DNA of 64,000 nt. Origin: Azolla caroliniana (lineage: Eukaryota > Polypodiophyta). Shown here in pieces: positions 47,302-58,730 of the stretch. The stretch is from contig JBHGNT010000007.1 in assembly GCA_043228905.1 (NCBI GenBank), positions 21,204,001 through 21,268,000 of the forward strand, given 5' to 3'. Numbering within the stretch: the stretch's first letter is position 1; each line of letters opens with the position of its first letter. Below the pieces are notes generated by a model that saw only the letters and a list, made by a program, of their open reading frames with translations, was not told the origin of the DNA and ran no database searches. The translations under genes were made by a program, and so were the position numbers.

Positions 47302-47399
47302 AACGAGGATCACGCCTAAAAGGCAATTTTTGTAATATTGTTAGTATTTTGTAAGTCGTGGGTCCGACGGACAAGGTCCTGTCCCACAGGCGTGCCAGG
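47302..47399 (+). other. Gypsy H 3' leader to LTR
   Basis: No clear purine tract touches the 3' LTR; the nearest purine-rich stretch is AAAAGAGGAATGAAACGAGG near 47289-47308, overlapping the end of ORF3. CAGGCGTGCCAGG lies just before the LTR. Confidence 0.5.
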
Positions 47400-47897
47400 T
47401 GTTGTCCAAAGGACAGAAATGTAAAATTAGGAAATTAGCAAACGGCGGTAGTGTAACCGAGTAGGAATGAACGCCAGCGAAGCGCCGAGTCCGAGTATCA
47501 CGGGCCACCGACGGCTCGGCTGTGTATTAGGGGAAACGTTATTTAAACGAGGTCCAGTACCTCAGAGCGGGGGGGAGAAAAAATATAGGCGGAAGCACTA
47601 GCTTAGTCCATCGTAACTAGTTAATCCTGTAAGGTCATGGACCGTAGGCCGTGTTTTGTAATCCTTTTGGTGTTGCAGTAATATATTTGATTTGTGTCCA
47701 TTTTGCTCCATGTGTCTGTGCTTTGGCTCATACTTATGATTTCAGCGCCGCCCATGCCTATCAAGATCTCGCTAGTGTTTTATCTCTGATCATCTCCTCC
47801 CTCACGACGCCTTTGTTACGAGCCTTCACGTACCACGCCCTTGGATACCGATAGTTGCAGGTCTATTGAAGGTGTTCACCCAAAGGAACAGGTAACA
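47400..47897 (+). mobile_element. Gypsy H, 3' LTR (498 bp)
   Basis: Equal in length to the 5' LTR. Begins TGTTGTCCAAAGGAC and ends GGTAACA, followed by CCCCG at 47898-47902, the target duplication. Confidence 0.95.
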
Positions 47898-48787
47898 CCC
47901 CGATCCTGATCTACTGTGACAACATAAGCAGCATTCAGCTCGCCAAGAACCCCGTGTTCCATGCTCGGACGAAGCACATAGAAGTCCACTATCACTTTGT
48001 GCGTGAGCGGGTTTTGAGTGGTGAAGTTCAACTTCGGTATGTTCAGACGGATTGGCAAGTTGCCGATATCTTCACCAAACCGCTCGGATCGAACAAGTTG
48101 CAACACTTCACCGAAATGCTTGGTGTTTAGCATCTCGACGTGCCGCACTTAAGGGGGAGAAAAGGAAAGGGAATGGATGGCACCAGACAAGGAACCGGGA
48201 AGGGAAGAACCAACAAAGGGGGAGACGAGAGGAAAAAGGAAGCTGAGTCGACGAAAGAAGTCGGCACGTCCGAACAAATCAGAACGAGCGGCAACGGCGG
48301 CAAAGTCAAGAAGGACGGAGCCGACCTGAAGGAGAAGGCCAAGACCCGGACATGGTCTGATATAGTGAAGGGCCTGAAACCGGAAGACGAGTTGGAGAAC
48401 ACCGACTCGGACAAGAGCTAGAACGAATCGGGAGCGACCGATTCGGACAAGAGCTGGAACGAATCGAAGGAAACCGATTCAGAGAAGCTGGATCAACTAA
48501 AGGCCAAACGGACACGGACGCAGCGGAAGTCGACGCCAACACGAAGGAACCGATGGGTCGACAAGCACCGGAGTCGCAACAACGAGGGAGCCAAAATGGG
48601 CCTGTTGAGCAGACAAGCCGACCGAGGAGGTCGAGGTGCGCAAAACCAGAAGGGTCGCGGCAAACAGGACCGGACCGGACAAGGAGCACAAGCAAGGCGA
48701 AGCAACGCCAAAAAGAGTCGTGTAGAAGAACCGGTTGCCACAGACACTAACACCACGATCCGACCTGAAGTTGAGCTTGAGGGGGAG
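47898..48787 (+). pseudogene. Copia A RNase H end and pol C-terminal extension
   Basis: It continues copia A from 30909: LIYCDNISSIQLAKNPVFHARTKHIEV and FTKPLGSNKLQHFTEML. A TAG at 48128-48130 stands where Gln is likely, and the same phase stays open through LDVPHLRGRKGKG. It then runs about 215 codons of Lys/Arg/Gly-rich sequence with a repeated TDSDKSWNES-type motif and an RGGRGAQNQKGRGK stretch, ending VELEGEC inside the LTR at 48793. A TAG at 48419 replaces Trp. Two purine tracts bracket it: TTAAGGGGGAGA at 48149 and TTGAGGGGGAG before the LTR. Confidence 0.75.
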
Positions 48788-49094
48788 TGTTGAGCAAGCA
48801 TGCTCAATCGGATCCGGATCGGCTGAAGAAGCCTGAGCCGGATCAGTATCCGGAAACAACCGGCTGGATCGGAGAGCCGGATTCGAGCGGGAACCGGAAG
48901 CCTAGTAGTAGCCTAGACTACTAGGTAATCATTGTCTTGCAGTTAGTGTCAGTCGCACGTAAGAATATTGAAGTATCTGTCAGTTCTTTATGGACTTGTC
49001 TAAATAATGTTGTTTAGCATGTTGTATGTATAGAGTTACAGAGTATTTTCATTTTGTCACCCACGCTTACAATACATTTATACATACGTTGACA
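48788..49094 (+). mobile_element. Copia A, 3' LTR (3' part degraded)
   Basis: Starts TGTTGAGCAAGCATGC and matches the 5' LTR to about CCCACGCTTAC (49070). The last part differs and is much shorter than in the 5' LTR, so the end (GTTGACA, 49094) is uncertain. No TSD match to the 5' side (TAGCT versus CGGAT) was found. Confidence 0.75.
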
Positions 49095-49470
49095 CGGATC
49101 AACCCTTTTTGAGCATTCTATGGGCGCGACCCTCGCCTCCCACCAAAATCGTCCATTGACATCCATTCCAAACCTGCCAACATGGATAGTGCCACTTGGG
49201 GGCTCTATCTCCAAGAGAGGCTCCCCCTCCTTCAACAAGCCAGCTCCCGAAACTTACAAGTCACACAACAGCGCCAGAAGCACCAAGGGATTCAGCTCAT
49301 TCACAATGGTTTGTGCCATCAGATCCACTACGTACTTGCTCCGACGTGATACCAACGGCCGATTCACCTCCATCCATGTTGCCCGCATCAAGCCCTATGC
49401 CACCCTAGGCCCACCTTTTCACCCTTGTCCTTTCCCCATGTCATAAAACTCGTTTCTCTCAAGGGGGAAA
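49095..49470 (+). pseudogene. Gypsy K integrase C-terminal part and polypurine tract
   Basis: Within about 350 bp, in shifting frames: AFYGRDPRLPP (the gypsy integrase YGRDP motif), then LLQERLPLLQQ-like text, and YLLRRDTNGRFTSIHVARIKPY with a Pro-rich end. The polypurine tract AAGGGGGAAA (49461-49470) directly precedes the K 3' LTR. About 80 codons of integrase between the two K parts are missing, so K is either internally deleted or two copies. Confidence 0.65.
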
Positions 49471-49622
49471 TGCGGTGTCCCTTTCATGCAAGTGCATGCC
49501 TTTTAGCACACCACCCTTTTAGCATACCCTTTTAGCATGCATGTAGCTAAGCCAACCAAATGGGTACCTTTGTATCTTCTATAAATTTAGCAAGAAATAA
49601 GAAGCTAAGTAGGTTGGTTTTG
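49471..49622 (+). mobile_element. Gypsy K, 3' LTR (truncated)
   Basis: Begins TGCGGTGTCCC after the purine tract and matches the 5' LTR (1291-1410) from GCATGCCTTTTA onward. The copy stops matching after GGTTGGTTTTG (49622), and LINE-derived sequence follows. Confidence 0.7.
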
Positions 49623-49639
49623 TACCACAGGGTGAAGTC

Positions 49640-50060
49640 TGCGATCAACATCCAAATGTCCGGGAACCTAGGGGATGCGGACTGTAAGCCTCTCTCAAAT
49701 TGAATCTTGGAGATTTTTCCTCGCATGCATACATAGCACCAACTATCCGCATTGAAGGCGTCCGTTCACCTATCACCAGAATGATCAAGCCATGCCGCAA
49801 CACTCCACGATGTTGTTCCTTCCACTTCACATGCCGCAAGGAGGCGAGTCACTCTATCCCATACCTTTTGAGCGTGAGGGCAATCCCACAAACAATGCCT
49901 CAGAGTCTCAATAGGTGAATGGCAAAGTGGGCAGCCTAACGGGCCGCCACATTTACCTAGCCATTCGCCAACGGGAACCACATTATGCCCGATTTGCCAC
50001 CCAAAAAACTTTATCTTTTCCGGCAAGTGGAGACGCCTGAGACCCTTCCAAAAGGTAATG
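49640..50060 (-). pseudogene. LINE RT zinc-binding domain fragment
   Basis: Minus strand: LHLPEKIKFFGWQIGHNVVPVGEWL and CPLCHSPIETLRHCLWDCPHAQKVW, the zf-RVT domain of plant non-LTR elements, with Cys-x2-Cys...His...Cys. The text continues downstream with frame changes. No RT palm is in the window. Confidence 0.75.
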
Positions 50061-50219
50061 AGCATACAGATTTCATATTGCATACAGATTAGAATCAACC
50101 ATATATATTGACATACATATATACATAATACATACAATAAAATTACGTATTACATAAATACATACACAAATGCATATATACATACAAAACACACAAAAAT
50201 AAATGACCTTTATATTATA

Positions 50220-50532
50220 GGGAAAAGTACTAGAATACCCCTGGAAGTTCGTCTATTTACCAAAATGCCCCTGGAAGTTCCAAATTTACCAAACTACCCC
50301 TATGTCCAAAAAATTACACTTTATAAAGTAATTATACACTCAAATCTACAAGCCCTATTTACCAAAGATGGAAGAAATGGACCCGAACTAGCCCTATGTA
50401 TCAAATATATGAGTGTATAATTACTTTATAAAGTGTAATTTTTTGGACATAGGGGTAGTTTGGTAAATTTGGAACTTCCAGGGGCATTCTGGTAAATAGA
50501 CGAACTTCCAGGGGTATCTTGGTACTTTTCCC
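50220..50532. mobile_element. Palindromic MITE, 313 bp, 9-bp target duplication
   Basis: Arms 50220-50342 and 50410-50532 are 123-bp inverted repeats with about four mismatches, around a 67-bp loop. The element runs GGGAAAAGTAC...GTACTTTTCCC and is flanked by TATATTATA on both sides (50211-50219 and 50533-50541). A 9-bp duplication with long inverted repeats is the pattern of Mutator-like MITEs. CCCCTGGAAGTTC occurs twice in each arm. Confidence 0.85.
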
Positions 50533-50541
50533 TATATTATA

Positions 50542-51254
50542 TATATATACACATACACATACATATTAATACCTAAGATTACATACTATGTATATACAAA
50601 TCTTCATACTTACAAGCAAGTTACATATATATACATGTGCACACTTAAATAAATAAATTAGATATTACATAGCATATAATCCATACCTATTACACAATAT
50701 ACAAATTTACACATACATAAATTACATATATACATATATAGATATATTACATATGTACATACATATTCCACATATCACCATATATATGTATAGATTATAC
50801 TGAACCATACAAACCACAATACTTACACACACACACACACATTAGATATGTATATGTATACTTACACATAAATAAATTAGATATTACATAGCATATAATC
50901 CATACCTATTACACAATATACAAATTTACACGTACATAAATTACATATATATGTGGATACATACATAGATATATTACATATGTACATACATATTCCACAT
51001 ATCACCAAATATATATGGATTATACTGGACCATACAAACCACAATACTTACACACACACACTAGATATATGTATACTTGCACATACATTGGATATATACA
51101 TGTATATTACATACATACTACAAACATACATCCATATACAAGCCATATACATATGTACTAAACATGAAAATATCCCAAAAATATACATACATAAATACAT
51201 TACATATATACACATACATACATTCATACATTCATACATTTACATACATATGAC

Positions 51255-51329
<75 letters not shown>

Positions 51330-51944
51330 TATGCACATAGTACAAACACATTCATACTCATTGAATCATGTATATTGACATATACATATATGCATACACA
51401 TACATACATACATATTCCACATATCACCATATATATATATGTACATATGCCTACAATGTTATAAGTTTTACAAACATACATCTGTACACATATATACATA
51501 CATACATACATTACATATGTACATACATATCATCACAAACTACAATACATACATATATACATACACATACATAAATATCATGAACAAACATCCACACACT
51601 CATGTATGCATATATGCATACACTGTTACACATACATACATTACATATTACATATATACACATATGTACATTCATACATGTACATACATACATTGCATAT
51701 GCATATATTAGCATCACACATTCATATACATTGAATCATGTACATTGTCATATATATGCATACACATACATACATTACATATGCATACACATATGTACAT
51801 TCATACATAGAGATACCTATATTCATTTATATATTGCTACATATACATACATTAGAATCATGTAAATTGTCATATGGATATATGCATACACATACATACA
51901 TACATACATACATACATACATACATACATACATACATACATACA

Positions 51945-51978
<34 letters not shown>

Positions 51979-52280
51979 CATACATACATACATTACATAT
52001 GGATATATGCATACACATATGTACATTCGTACATGGACATACATATATTCATTTATACATTGATACACATACATACACATATATACATCAGATATATACA
52101 TAGATATTATGCACATATTACAATCACACATCAATACACATTGAATCATGTACATTTGCATATGCATACACGTATCTACATTCGTAATGGACATACATAT
52201 AGTCTTTTATACATTGCTACATGTACATACACCTCCGTACATACATACATATATTAGATAGATACACACATACGTGTGTG

Positions 52281-52313
<33 letters not shown>

Positions 52314-52800
52314 CCCTACATATAGTCTTTTATACATACACATACATTACATATGGATATATGCATACACATATGTACATTTGTACATGGATATACATAC
52401 ATATATTCATTTATGCATTGCTACATATACATACACATATATATACATATATATTATGCACATATTACATCACATCTCCATACACATTGAATCATGTACA
52501 TTTGCATATGCATATATGCATACACATGTACATGGACATACATATATAGTCTTTTATACATTGCTACATGTACATACACATACATACATATTACAAACAG
52601 ATATCCACACACACATACAAATATACATACATTATATATTACATATGTACATTCATTCATGTTTATTCATGCAAGCATACATATTTTATGCATACATTAT
52701 ATATATATATATATATATATTCATTCATTCATTCATTGATACATACATACATTATGTGCACATACATACATAACATACATTCATACTAAACATAGCATTC
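50542..52800. repeat. CATA/CA microsatellite tract
   Basis: More than 2.2 kb of (CATA)n, (TATA)n and (CA)n interleaved with short unique words (for example ATTGAATCATGTACATT repeated several times). Open frames of Ile/His/Tyr/Thr repeats here are artefacts. Confidence 0.9.
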
Positions 52801-52815
52801 AAACATTCATCTTTT

Positions 52816-53037
52816 TTTAATTTAGAGTTTTGCCGCCTCCTCCTTTGCTCCCTCCTCTTCTCTCCTCATTGTCGTCGTTGCCTCTTCTCCCCTTGTTGTT
52901 TCTGTCCTCCTTTCGCTGCCTTTGATCTCATTTTGCCGCCTCCATTCTCGTTTGGCCACCGCCGCCGCCACTCGCCTTGTGCCGCTTTTGCTCACCATTA
53001 TTCTCTGTCGGGGCTGCCACAACTACTCTACAAATAT
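52816..53037. other. Short CT/GC-rich unique segment
   Basis: A pyrimidine-rich stretch (TTTTGCCGCCTCC...) between two microsatellites. The minus-strand open frame of 66 codons has no recognisable content. Confidence 0.4.
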
Positions 53038-53040
53038 TTT

Positions 53041-53440
53041 ACAGGTACACAGAAGTACAAACATCATACATACATAATGCACACATACATAAACCAACAC
53101 ATAAATTCTTAGACACACACACATAACATATACAATCATACACACATGCCATACATATATTACAATACAATATGTACATACATACATTCATACCTATATA
53201 CACATATATACACTTACACACACACACACACAACATATACTATCATACACACATGTCATACATACAATACATACAATAAACGAAATTAATACATTACAAT
53301 ACAATATGTACATACATACACACATACCTATATAGACATATATACACTTACATACATACACATTTACACATATAACACATAAATACAATACAATATGTAC
53401 ACACATACATACATATTACATACACATGGAATACAATACA

Positions 53441-53472
<32 letters not shown>

Positions 53473-53899
53473 GTAGAATATACATATACATATGGACACA
53501 TATATATGTTGTATGGAACATACATACACACACACAAACATAACACACAACATACATGCTATACATACAATAAATGCAATTAAATAAAATACAATACAAT
53601 ATGTACATAATACACACATACCTATATACACATGCAATGCAATCCATACAATACCTATATACACATATAATGCATACATACATACACATATACACACATA
53701 ACACGATATGTACATACATACACACACGCACACGCACAAAATGCAATACAATACAATACAATACAATATGTACATACATACACACATACCTATGTAAACA
53801 TGCAATACAATCCATACAATACATATATACACATATAACACATACATACATACACATATACACACATAACACAATATGTACACATATACGATGTATTGA

Positions 53900-53930
<31 letters not shown>

Positions 53931-54185
53931 AAAAAACATAACAAACAACACACATGCATACCACATACAAACATATATGATGTATGGAACATACATACAC
54001 ACACACAAACATAACACACAACACACATGCATACCACATACAAACATATATGATGTATAGAACATACATACACACACACAAACATAACACACAACACACA
54101 TGCATACCATATACAAACATATATGATGTATGGAACATACATACACACATGCATACCACATTCACAATGCACACATACACACCTA
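53041..54185. repeat. CATA/ACACA microsatellite tract
   Basis: Over 1.1 kb of repeats, including a higher-order unit of about 69 bp around 53950-54160 (CATACCACATACAAACATATATGATGTATGGAACATAC class, given here only as position) repeated four times. Confidence 0.9.
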
Positions 54186-54240
54186 TATATGATGTATGGT
54201 TATATGAAAAGTGATAGGTGGGCCATTCTATGTGTAGATA

Positions 54241-56270
54241 ATGGATGAAGAATCTATCATTGAAGTGTTTGAACATGAGAGGGATGTTGAAGATAAACCT
54301 TTGGGCATTGTAAGTGTGAGAGGAACTCTTACATATGCAAAGATTCGAGTGGAAATAATTGAGGATGGTATATTTGATGAACCATTTTCCTTTGTGTACA
54401 CAGAAAATAATATTTTGAATGGGAAACAAGAAGAGAAATGGCATTTAAAAGAAAATAAAGTCTATATCAAGCCTAGTATTGATAAACAACAAAGAGTCTC
54501 TTCAAAAGAATCATGCACTAATGTTGAGGGTTCATTGTTGAGTCAAGTTGGGGACAATTTTAAAGATACATCTCCAATTGAAACAATCAAGGATAAGATT
54601 CCTAGAGATGTTTTAGGTAAATGGATGATAGAATGTAATAGGATACGTGTAAAATTAAGCAATGCTACAGTTCCTCGAGATGATAAATTTGAGTTGAAGG
54701 TTGAGGATTTTTGTGGAAAAACAATCATAAGATTATGGTGTAATGAGTGTGGAGAACCCTATGGTGCTAGTTCTACGGAAGCAAAAATAGCAAATGTGTG
54801 TCTTAATAATTTTTTTAGAAGTCATATTAAGAGCCAAAGTAATGAAAAAATATTATGCTTGAAGGGGGTTAAGCCAACAAGATGAATCAATAAACTTATC
54901 TAAAATAGATGACGAGGCCTATATCAAGTCTTCATTGGAAGTTCTGAAGACTTTTAATGACACTACAAGTGGTAAGCATGTTTGTACTTTAAACCTTAAT
55001 ATTGTAGTTCTGAATAATATGCTAATATATGTGAAAAATGTTTTTTATAGATGCAGAATTTGATTTAATAGAGGCAACACTTCATGGATATAAAGATAAG
55101 GCAATGGTGAAGGTAAAATGCAAGATTCATGGATCTTGGTTGCCATTATGCCCTCCATGGAGTGATTTGTCAACAATTTTGTCTCAACACATACAATCCA
55201 AGACCCATCTAAAGGCAATGGAGATGGTTCGACATGCTGGTACACCAATAATGAGTGGATTTCCGGGTCATCCACGAAAACAAGAAGCTTTACCTTCAAA
55301 TCAACAAACCTTGAGCAAATTTCTTGTTTCAACTGTGCGACCTTCGTCTAGTCAAGAATGTGAGTTCTCTACTCCACATTATGTTGGTTTGTCACTATTG
55401 TGTTGGGGATATTGGCATAATAACATAGTGATAAATGATGAAGAAATACGTGTAAAATCATTTCTCATCGATCAAAATCATGGAGCCTTATGGTTCTCTA
55501 AGCCTTACACAAAAGCTGTTGTGATGTATGAGATGTAAGAGTGTGTTATTGATGGATGTTTCCGCCATTTTGATTGTAAAAGAGTATCGAAGGTTGAAGA
55601 ACCATTTCATAATCTTACATGTGAAAAATGTAATGAAATTCCGAAATGTAATGATTTCCGTATGAGGGTGTATAGGGAGCATAAGGCTAAAGTCAAAAGA
55701 GGTAATCGAGGAACTGGGGAGGGTAGGCGACTGGATTATCTTACTCAAGAAGAGACAAGAAAGGAAATTTCAAGTTCTAAGCAAACTATCCATCGTGCTC
55801 ATAGACAAATATGGTGGCTAGCTTGCAAAGTTGCAATGCTTTCGGCAAAGGTAATGACTCTCAAGGAAGCATCCCTTGAGAGTGTGGAATGGAAGGATGT
55901 TCGAAGATTTTGTAATAACATTATTGAGGCTCATCGAGCAATTTGGTGGAAAGAATGCATTATGGGATTTCTTGACAGATGTTGCACAAAACCTTACTCG
56001 AAAGCCACATGGACAACGATTTAAAGACACATCTAAGGCAATTTTCGTCATGATAAAAATGTGGGGTGGACCAAGATTATACGACTTTGTTTCTAAAAAT
56101 TTAGATGGACCATCATTAAGCCCTACAAAGAGAGTTGAGAGGAAGACAACTAAATTCCTTCTAAGGATCCATGAATATATATTCCAGGATGTGGCTAAGA
56201 TTTATGAAAATGAAAAAAGAGTGCATGACATTATAACAAAGGTTCCTTTCATTATTGCCGCCTCTCACCG
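54241..56270 (+). pseudogene. Gene U, first part: Cys/His-rich transposase-like protein
   Basis: Unrecognised by name. The frame 54241-54885 begins MDEESIIEVFEHERD, ends in a CxxC...C...H segment (LWCNECGEPYG, VCLNNFFRSHIKS), then changes frame in a G-run near 54870. A GT-AG intron (about 54972-55049) joins DTTS to DAEFDLIEATLHGYKDK. The second part has CKIHGSWLPLCPPW...HIQSKTHLKAME, Cys motifs (LTCEKCNE) and a WWLACKVAMLSAKV helix block. Frame change near 55960; a TAA near 55536. Zinc-binding modules plus the later DGDSRRR motif suggest a DNA-transposon-type protein; this is inference. Confidence 0.55.
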
Positions 56271-56655
56271 GACCTGCGTCATCCGGTTCTCACCGGGTCT
56301 TCCGTTGTCGGGTACTCATATCCCATCCGGAGGGACCAAAATCCTAACAAACTCCCCCTTCACTCCGGCATGGGATGCCTCGTCAATCCGATCCTCTTTC
56401 GGCATGCGTCTAGCTTGTTGGGTGTCAACACCTTGGTTAGCATATCCGACCCGTTGTCCTCCGTGTGGATTTTCGTCAGCACAGACTCTCGATCTTCTAC
56501 TCGCTCCCAGATCTAGTGGTACCTACGTTGGATGTGCTTCATCCGGGAATGGTAGGCCGCGTTCTTTGCAAGGTGGATGGCACTCTGATTGTCGCAATAG
56601 AACTGGTATTCCTCTTGCTGAATCCCTAGGTCTCCAATGAAGTCCTTCATCCATC
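56271..56655 (-). mobile_element. Copia fragment (RNase H, PPT, LTR start) in gene U
   Basis: Minus strand: FIGDLGIQQEEYQFYCDNQSA, LAKNAAYHSRMKHI, ILTKIH-like text and LTKVLTPNKLDACRKRIGL are copia RNase H. The purine tract GAAGGGGGAGTT precedes an LTR start TGTTAGGATTTTGG at 56349, of which about 79 bp remain. One TAG replaces Trp. The family differs from A-E. Confidence 0.8.
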
Positions 56656-56923
56656 AATGTGTCTCATCATGTATGATAAAGGTGGGTGACTCTAATGTTG
56701 GTTATGAAACCATTGTTAGCTCCTTTAAAGACTATGTGGTTGGACATTATGTTAGGGTGTTAATTGTGAATCCTCTTCACCCTAAACTTCCACAATTAAT
56801 TTTGGTTGTACAATGTACATGTAATTGCTTTGATGTAGATTTTGTAAAATGCCAATGGAATGAAGTGGAAACTCTATGGGAAAAACACCTCTCCACAAGT
56901 ATTGGGCCAATTGTTGGACATGT
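56656..56923 (+). pseudogene. Gene U, second part
   Basis: U resumes with VGYETIVSSFKDYVVGHYVRVLIVNP and VQCTCNCFDVDFVKCQWNEVETLWEKHLS, ending STSIGPIVGH exactly where copia C begins. Read with the part after C, it leads into DGDSRRRK. The core looks like a beta-strand-rich enzyme domain; no name is recognised. Confidence 0.55.
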
Positions 56924-57287
56924 TGTTGAGAATCAAGCTCAACTTGGTCTAGTGGGTGAACTCACCTTGAGAGTGAATAGACACTCCAACGGTCAAGAGT
57001 CACCATTATGTCACCTCTTTGTATTCTAGCATTTAGTATGAGTCATAGAATCATATTCTATGACACATAACTTATGAGCTTTCACATTCCCCATACTCCA
57101 TGAGTCTTGTAGTTAATGAAGAGAGAGGGTGACTATATAAAGCACCCTCCTCCCACCTTGTATAGTGTTGAGTCTTTCTCCTTTGTTAATATACTCTTAC
57201 CTTGCGTATTCTCTGTGTCTTATTCCTTGTCTCTCTCACTCTGTCTCTGTCTTCCGCTTGACAAGAATCCATATCTGATTCTTTACA
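56924..57287 (+). mobile_element. Copia C, 5' LTR (364 bp)
   Basis: TGTTGAGAATCAAGC ... ATTCTTTACA, 5' side joining gene U at GGACATG. TATA GACTATATAAAGCACC near 57133. Same family as the LTRs of B and E. Confidence 0.9.
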
Positions 57288-57299
57288 TGGTATTAGAGA
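57288..57299 (+). promoter_or_regulatory. Copia C primer-binding site (degenerate)
   Basis: TGGTATTAGAGA, two changes from the tRNA-Met site. Confidence 0.75.
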
Positions 57300-57446
57300 G
57301 ATTTGGTAGCTCGATCTAGCCCATTCGCTTCATCGTGATCGTATGTTGTGCTCCACACCGATGACCAAGAACCGGCTCATTGCTATCGTAGCTTCACTAC
57401 ATAGCTCGCATTCGAAGAGAGAAGAAGAAGAAGAAGAATCGACATA

Positions 57447-58730
57447 ATGAATACTCAAATGGGGAGCGCTCTCCCCACCGAGAAGTTGGATCGAAACAAC
57501 TTCGCATCTTGGGAGTACAAGTTGCACCAATACCTTGTCGGACAAGGCTATTGGAGCTACATCAAAGGAGTGCATGAAGACCGACCCGCCGAAACGGCTC
57601 CCAAATACGCGACATGGGAGCAAGCCGCAAGCCGCGTGATGTATTGCTTGGCGACATGTGTTCATGATCACATGCTCAGCTACATTCGCGAAGCCAAGAT
57701 GCCAAAGGAGGCATGGGAAAATCTATGAAAGATTTTTGCGGCGAACACAACCGCAAGAAGGCTTCAACTCCGCCAAGAGTTGAACAACATTCAACAAAGG
57801 GAAATGTCCATTACGACATACACCTCGAAGATCAAGGAGCTTTGCGATTCGCTCGGCTCAATAAGCATAAATATCAATGATGATGAGATGGTTCAAATAT
57901 GCCTCAGCGGCCTCGCACCACGGTTCGGTGCGATGCGAACCGCCGTTCTAGCACGGAAGAAATCTCCCACCTTCTTCGAGCTCCAATCAATGCTATTGGT
58001 CGAAGAAAACCATGTGCGTACAAGGAGCAATGAGTCGGAAGGCCACATGCTCTACACGCACTCGAATGGAGGAAGAGGACGCGGACGGTCGAGAGGCCGA
58101 TTCGGCCAAGGACAAGGCGGACGAGGTCCGACCTCCCAATTTCGGCCGCAAAATGGAAGCCAACGAGGAACCTTCGCAAAAAGGGGTAGCTTCCACTCCG
58201 GCCCGAGCCGTCAAAATGCAACCGAATGCGGATATTGCGGAAAGCTCGGCCACCACGAAGAAGACTGCCGAAAGAAGATGCGTGAATCGGCTTCCACAAG
58301 CCGACAACTCACGAATTACGCGCACAATTCCGACTACGAAGAGTATAGCGGAATGTACAGGCACAACTCCGACTACGAAGATCGTGGCGGAATGTATGCA
58401 CACAACTCCGACTGTGGCGGAATGTACAGGCACAACTCCGACTACGAAGATCGTGGCGGAATGTATGCACACAACTCCAACTGTGGCGGAATGTACAAGC
58501 ACAACTCTGACTACGAAGAGTATAGCGGAATGTACAGGCACAACTCCGACTACGAAGAGTATAGCGGAATGTACAGGCACAACTCCGACTACGAAGATCG
58601 TGGCGGAATGTATGCACACAACTCCGACCTTGGCGGAATGTACAGGCACAACTCCGACTACGAAGATCGTAGCGGAATGTATGCACACAACTTCGACCGT
58701 GGCGGAATGTTCATGATGAAACATAGAGCA
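57447..58730 (+). pseudogene. Copia C Gag with Tyr/Gly repeat array
   Basis: Begins MNTQMGSALPTEKLDRNN and continues through the UBN2 domain (LHQYLVGQGYWSYIKG, LQLRQELNNIQQREMS, MVQICLSGLAPRFGAM). A TGA at 57726-57728 replaces Trp. After an RGRGRSRGRFGQGQGGRG stretch comes the zinc knuckle CGYCGKLGHHEEDC (58227-58267). Next, 58323-58712, is an array of about 11 units of 10 or 13 residues (HNSDYEDRGGMYA type). The array then leads to the protease. Gag assembles the particle; the function of the array is unknown. Confidence 0.85.
58323..58712 (+). repeat. Coding minisatellite in copia C Gag
   Basis: Units of 39 and 30 bp, both multiples of three, so the frame survives unit gain or loss. The repeat class is HNSDYE(D/E)(R/Y)(G/S)GMY(A/R) and the shorter HNSDCGGMYR. 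Copies differ at several positions, so the array is not brand new. Confidence 0.9.

Noticed and set aside
52822-53022. Small basic protein on the minus strand
   Set aside because: Low-complexity Arg/Glu text between microsatellites with no supporting signal.
53348-54444. Minus-strand frames of 274 and 342 codons
   Set aside because: Repeat-derived Cys/Val/Tyr text across a microsatellite; the only unique part is antisense to gene U.
58323-58712. CRISPR-like array
   Set aside because: The repeats are coding, the units have no unique spacers, and the genome is plant nuclear.
57993-58724. Antisense frame of 243 codons and a third-frame sense frame over the copia C repeat array
   Set aside because: Units are multiples of three, which keeps several frames open by chance; the Gag frame has the domain content.
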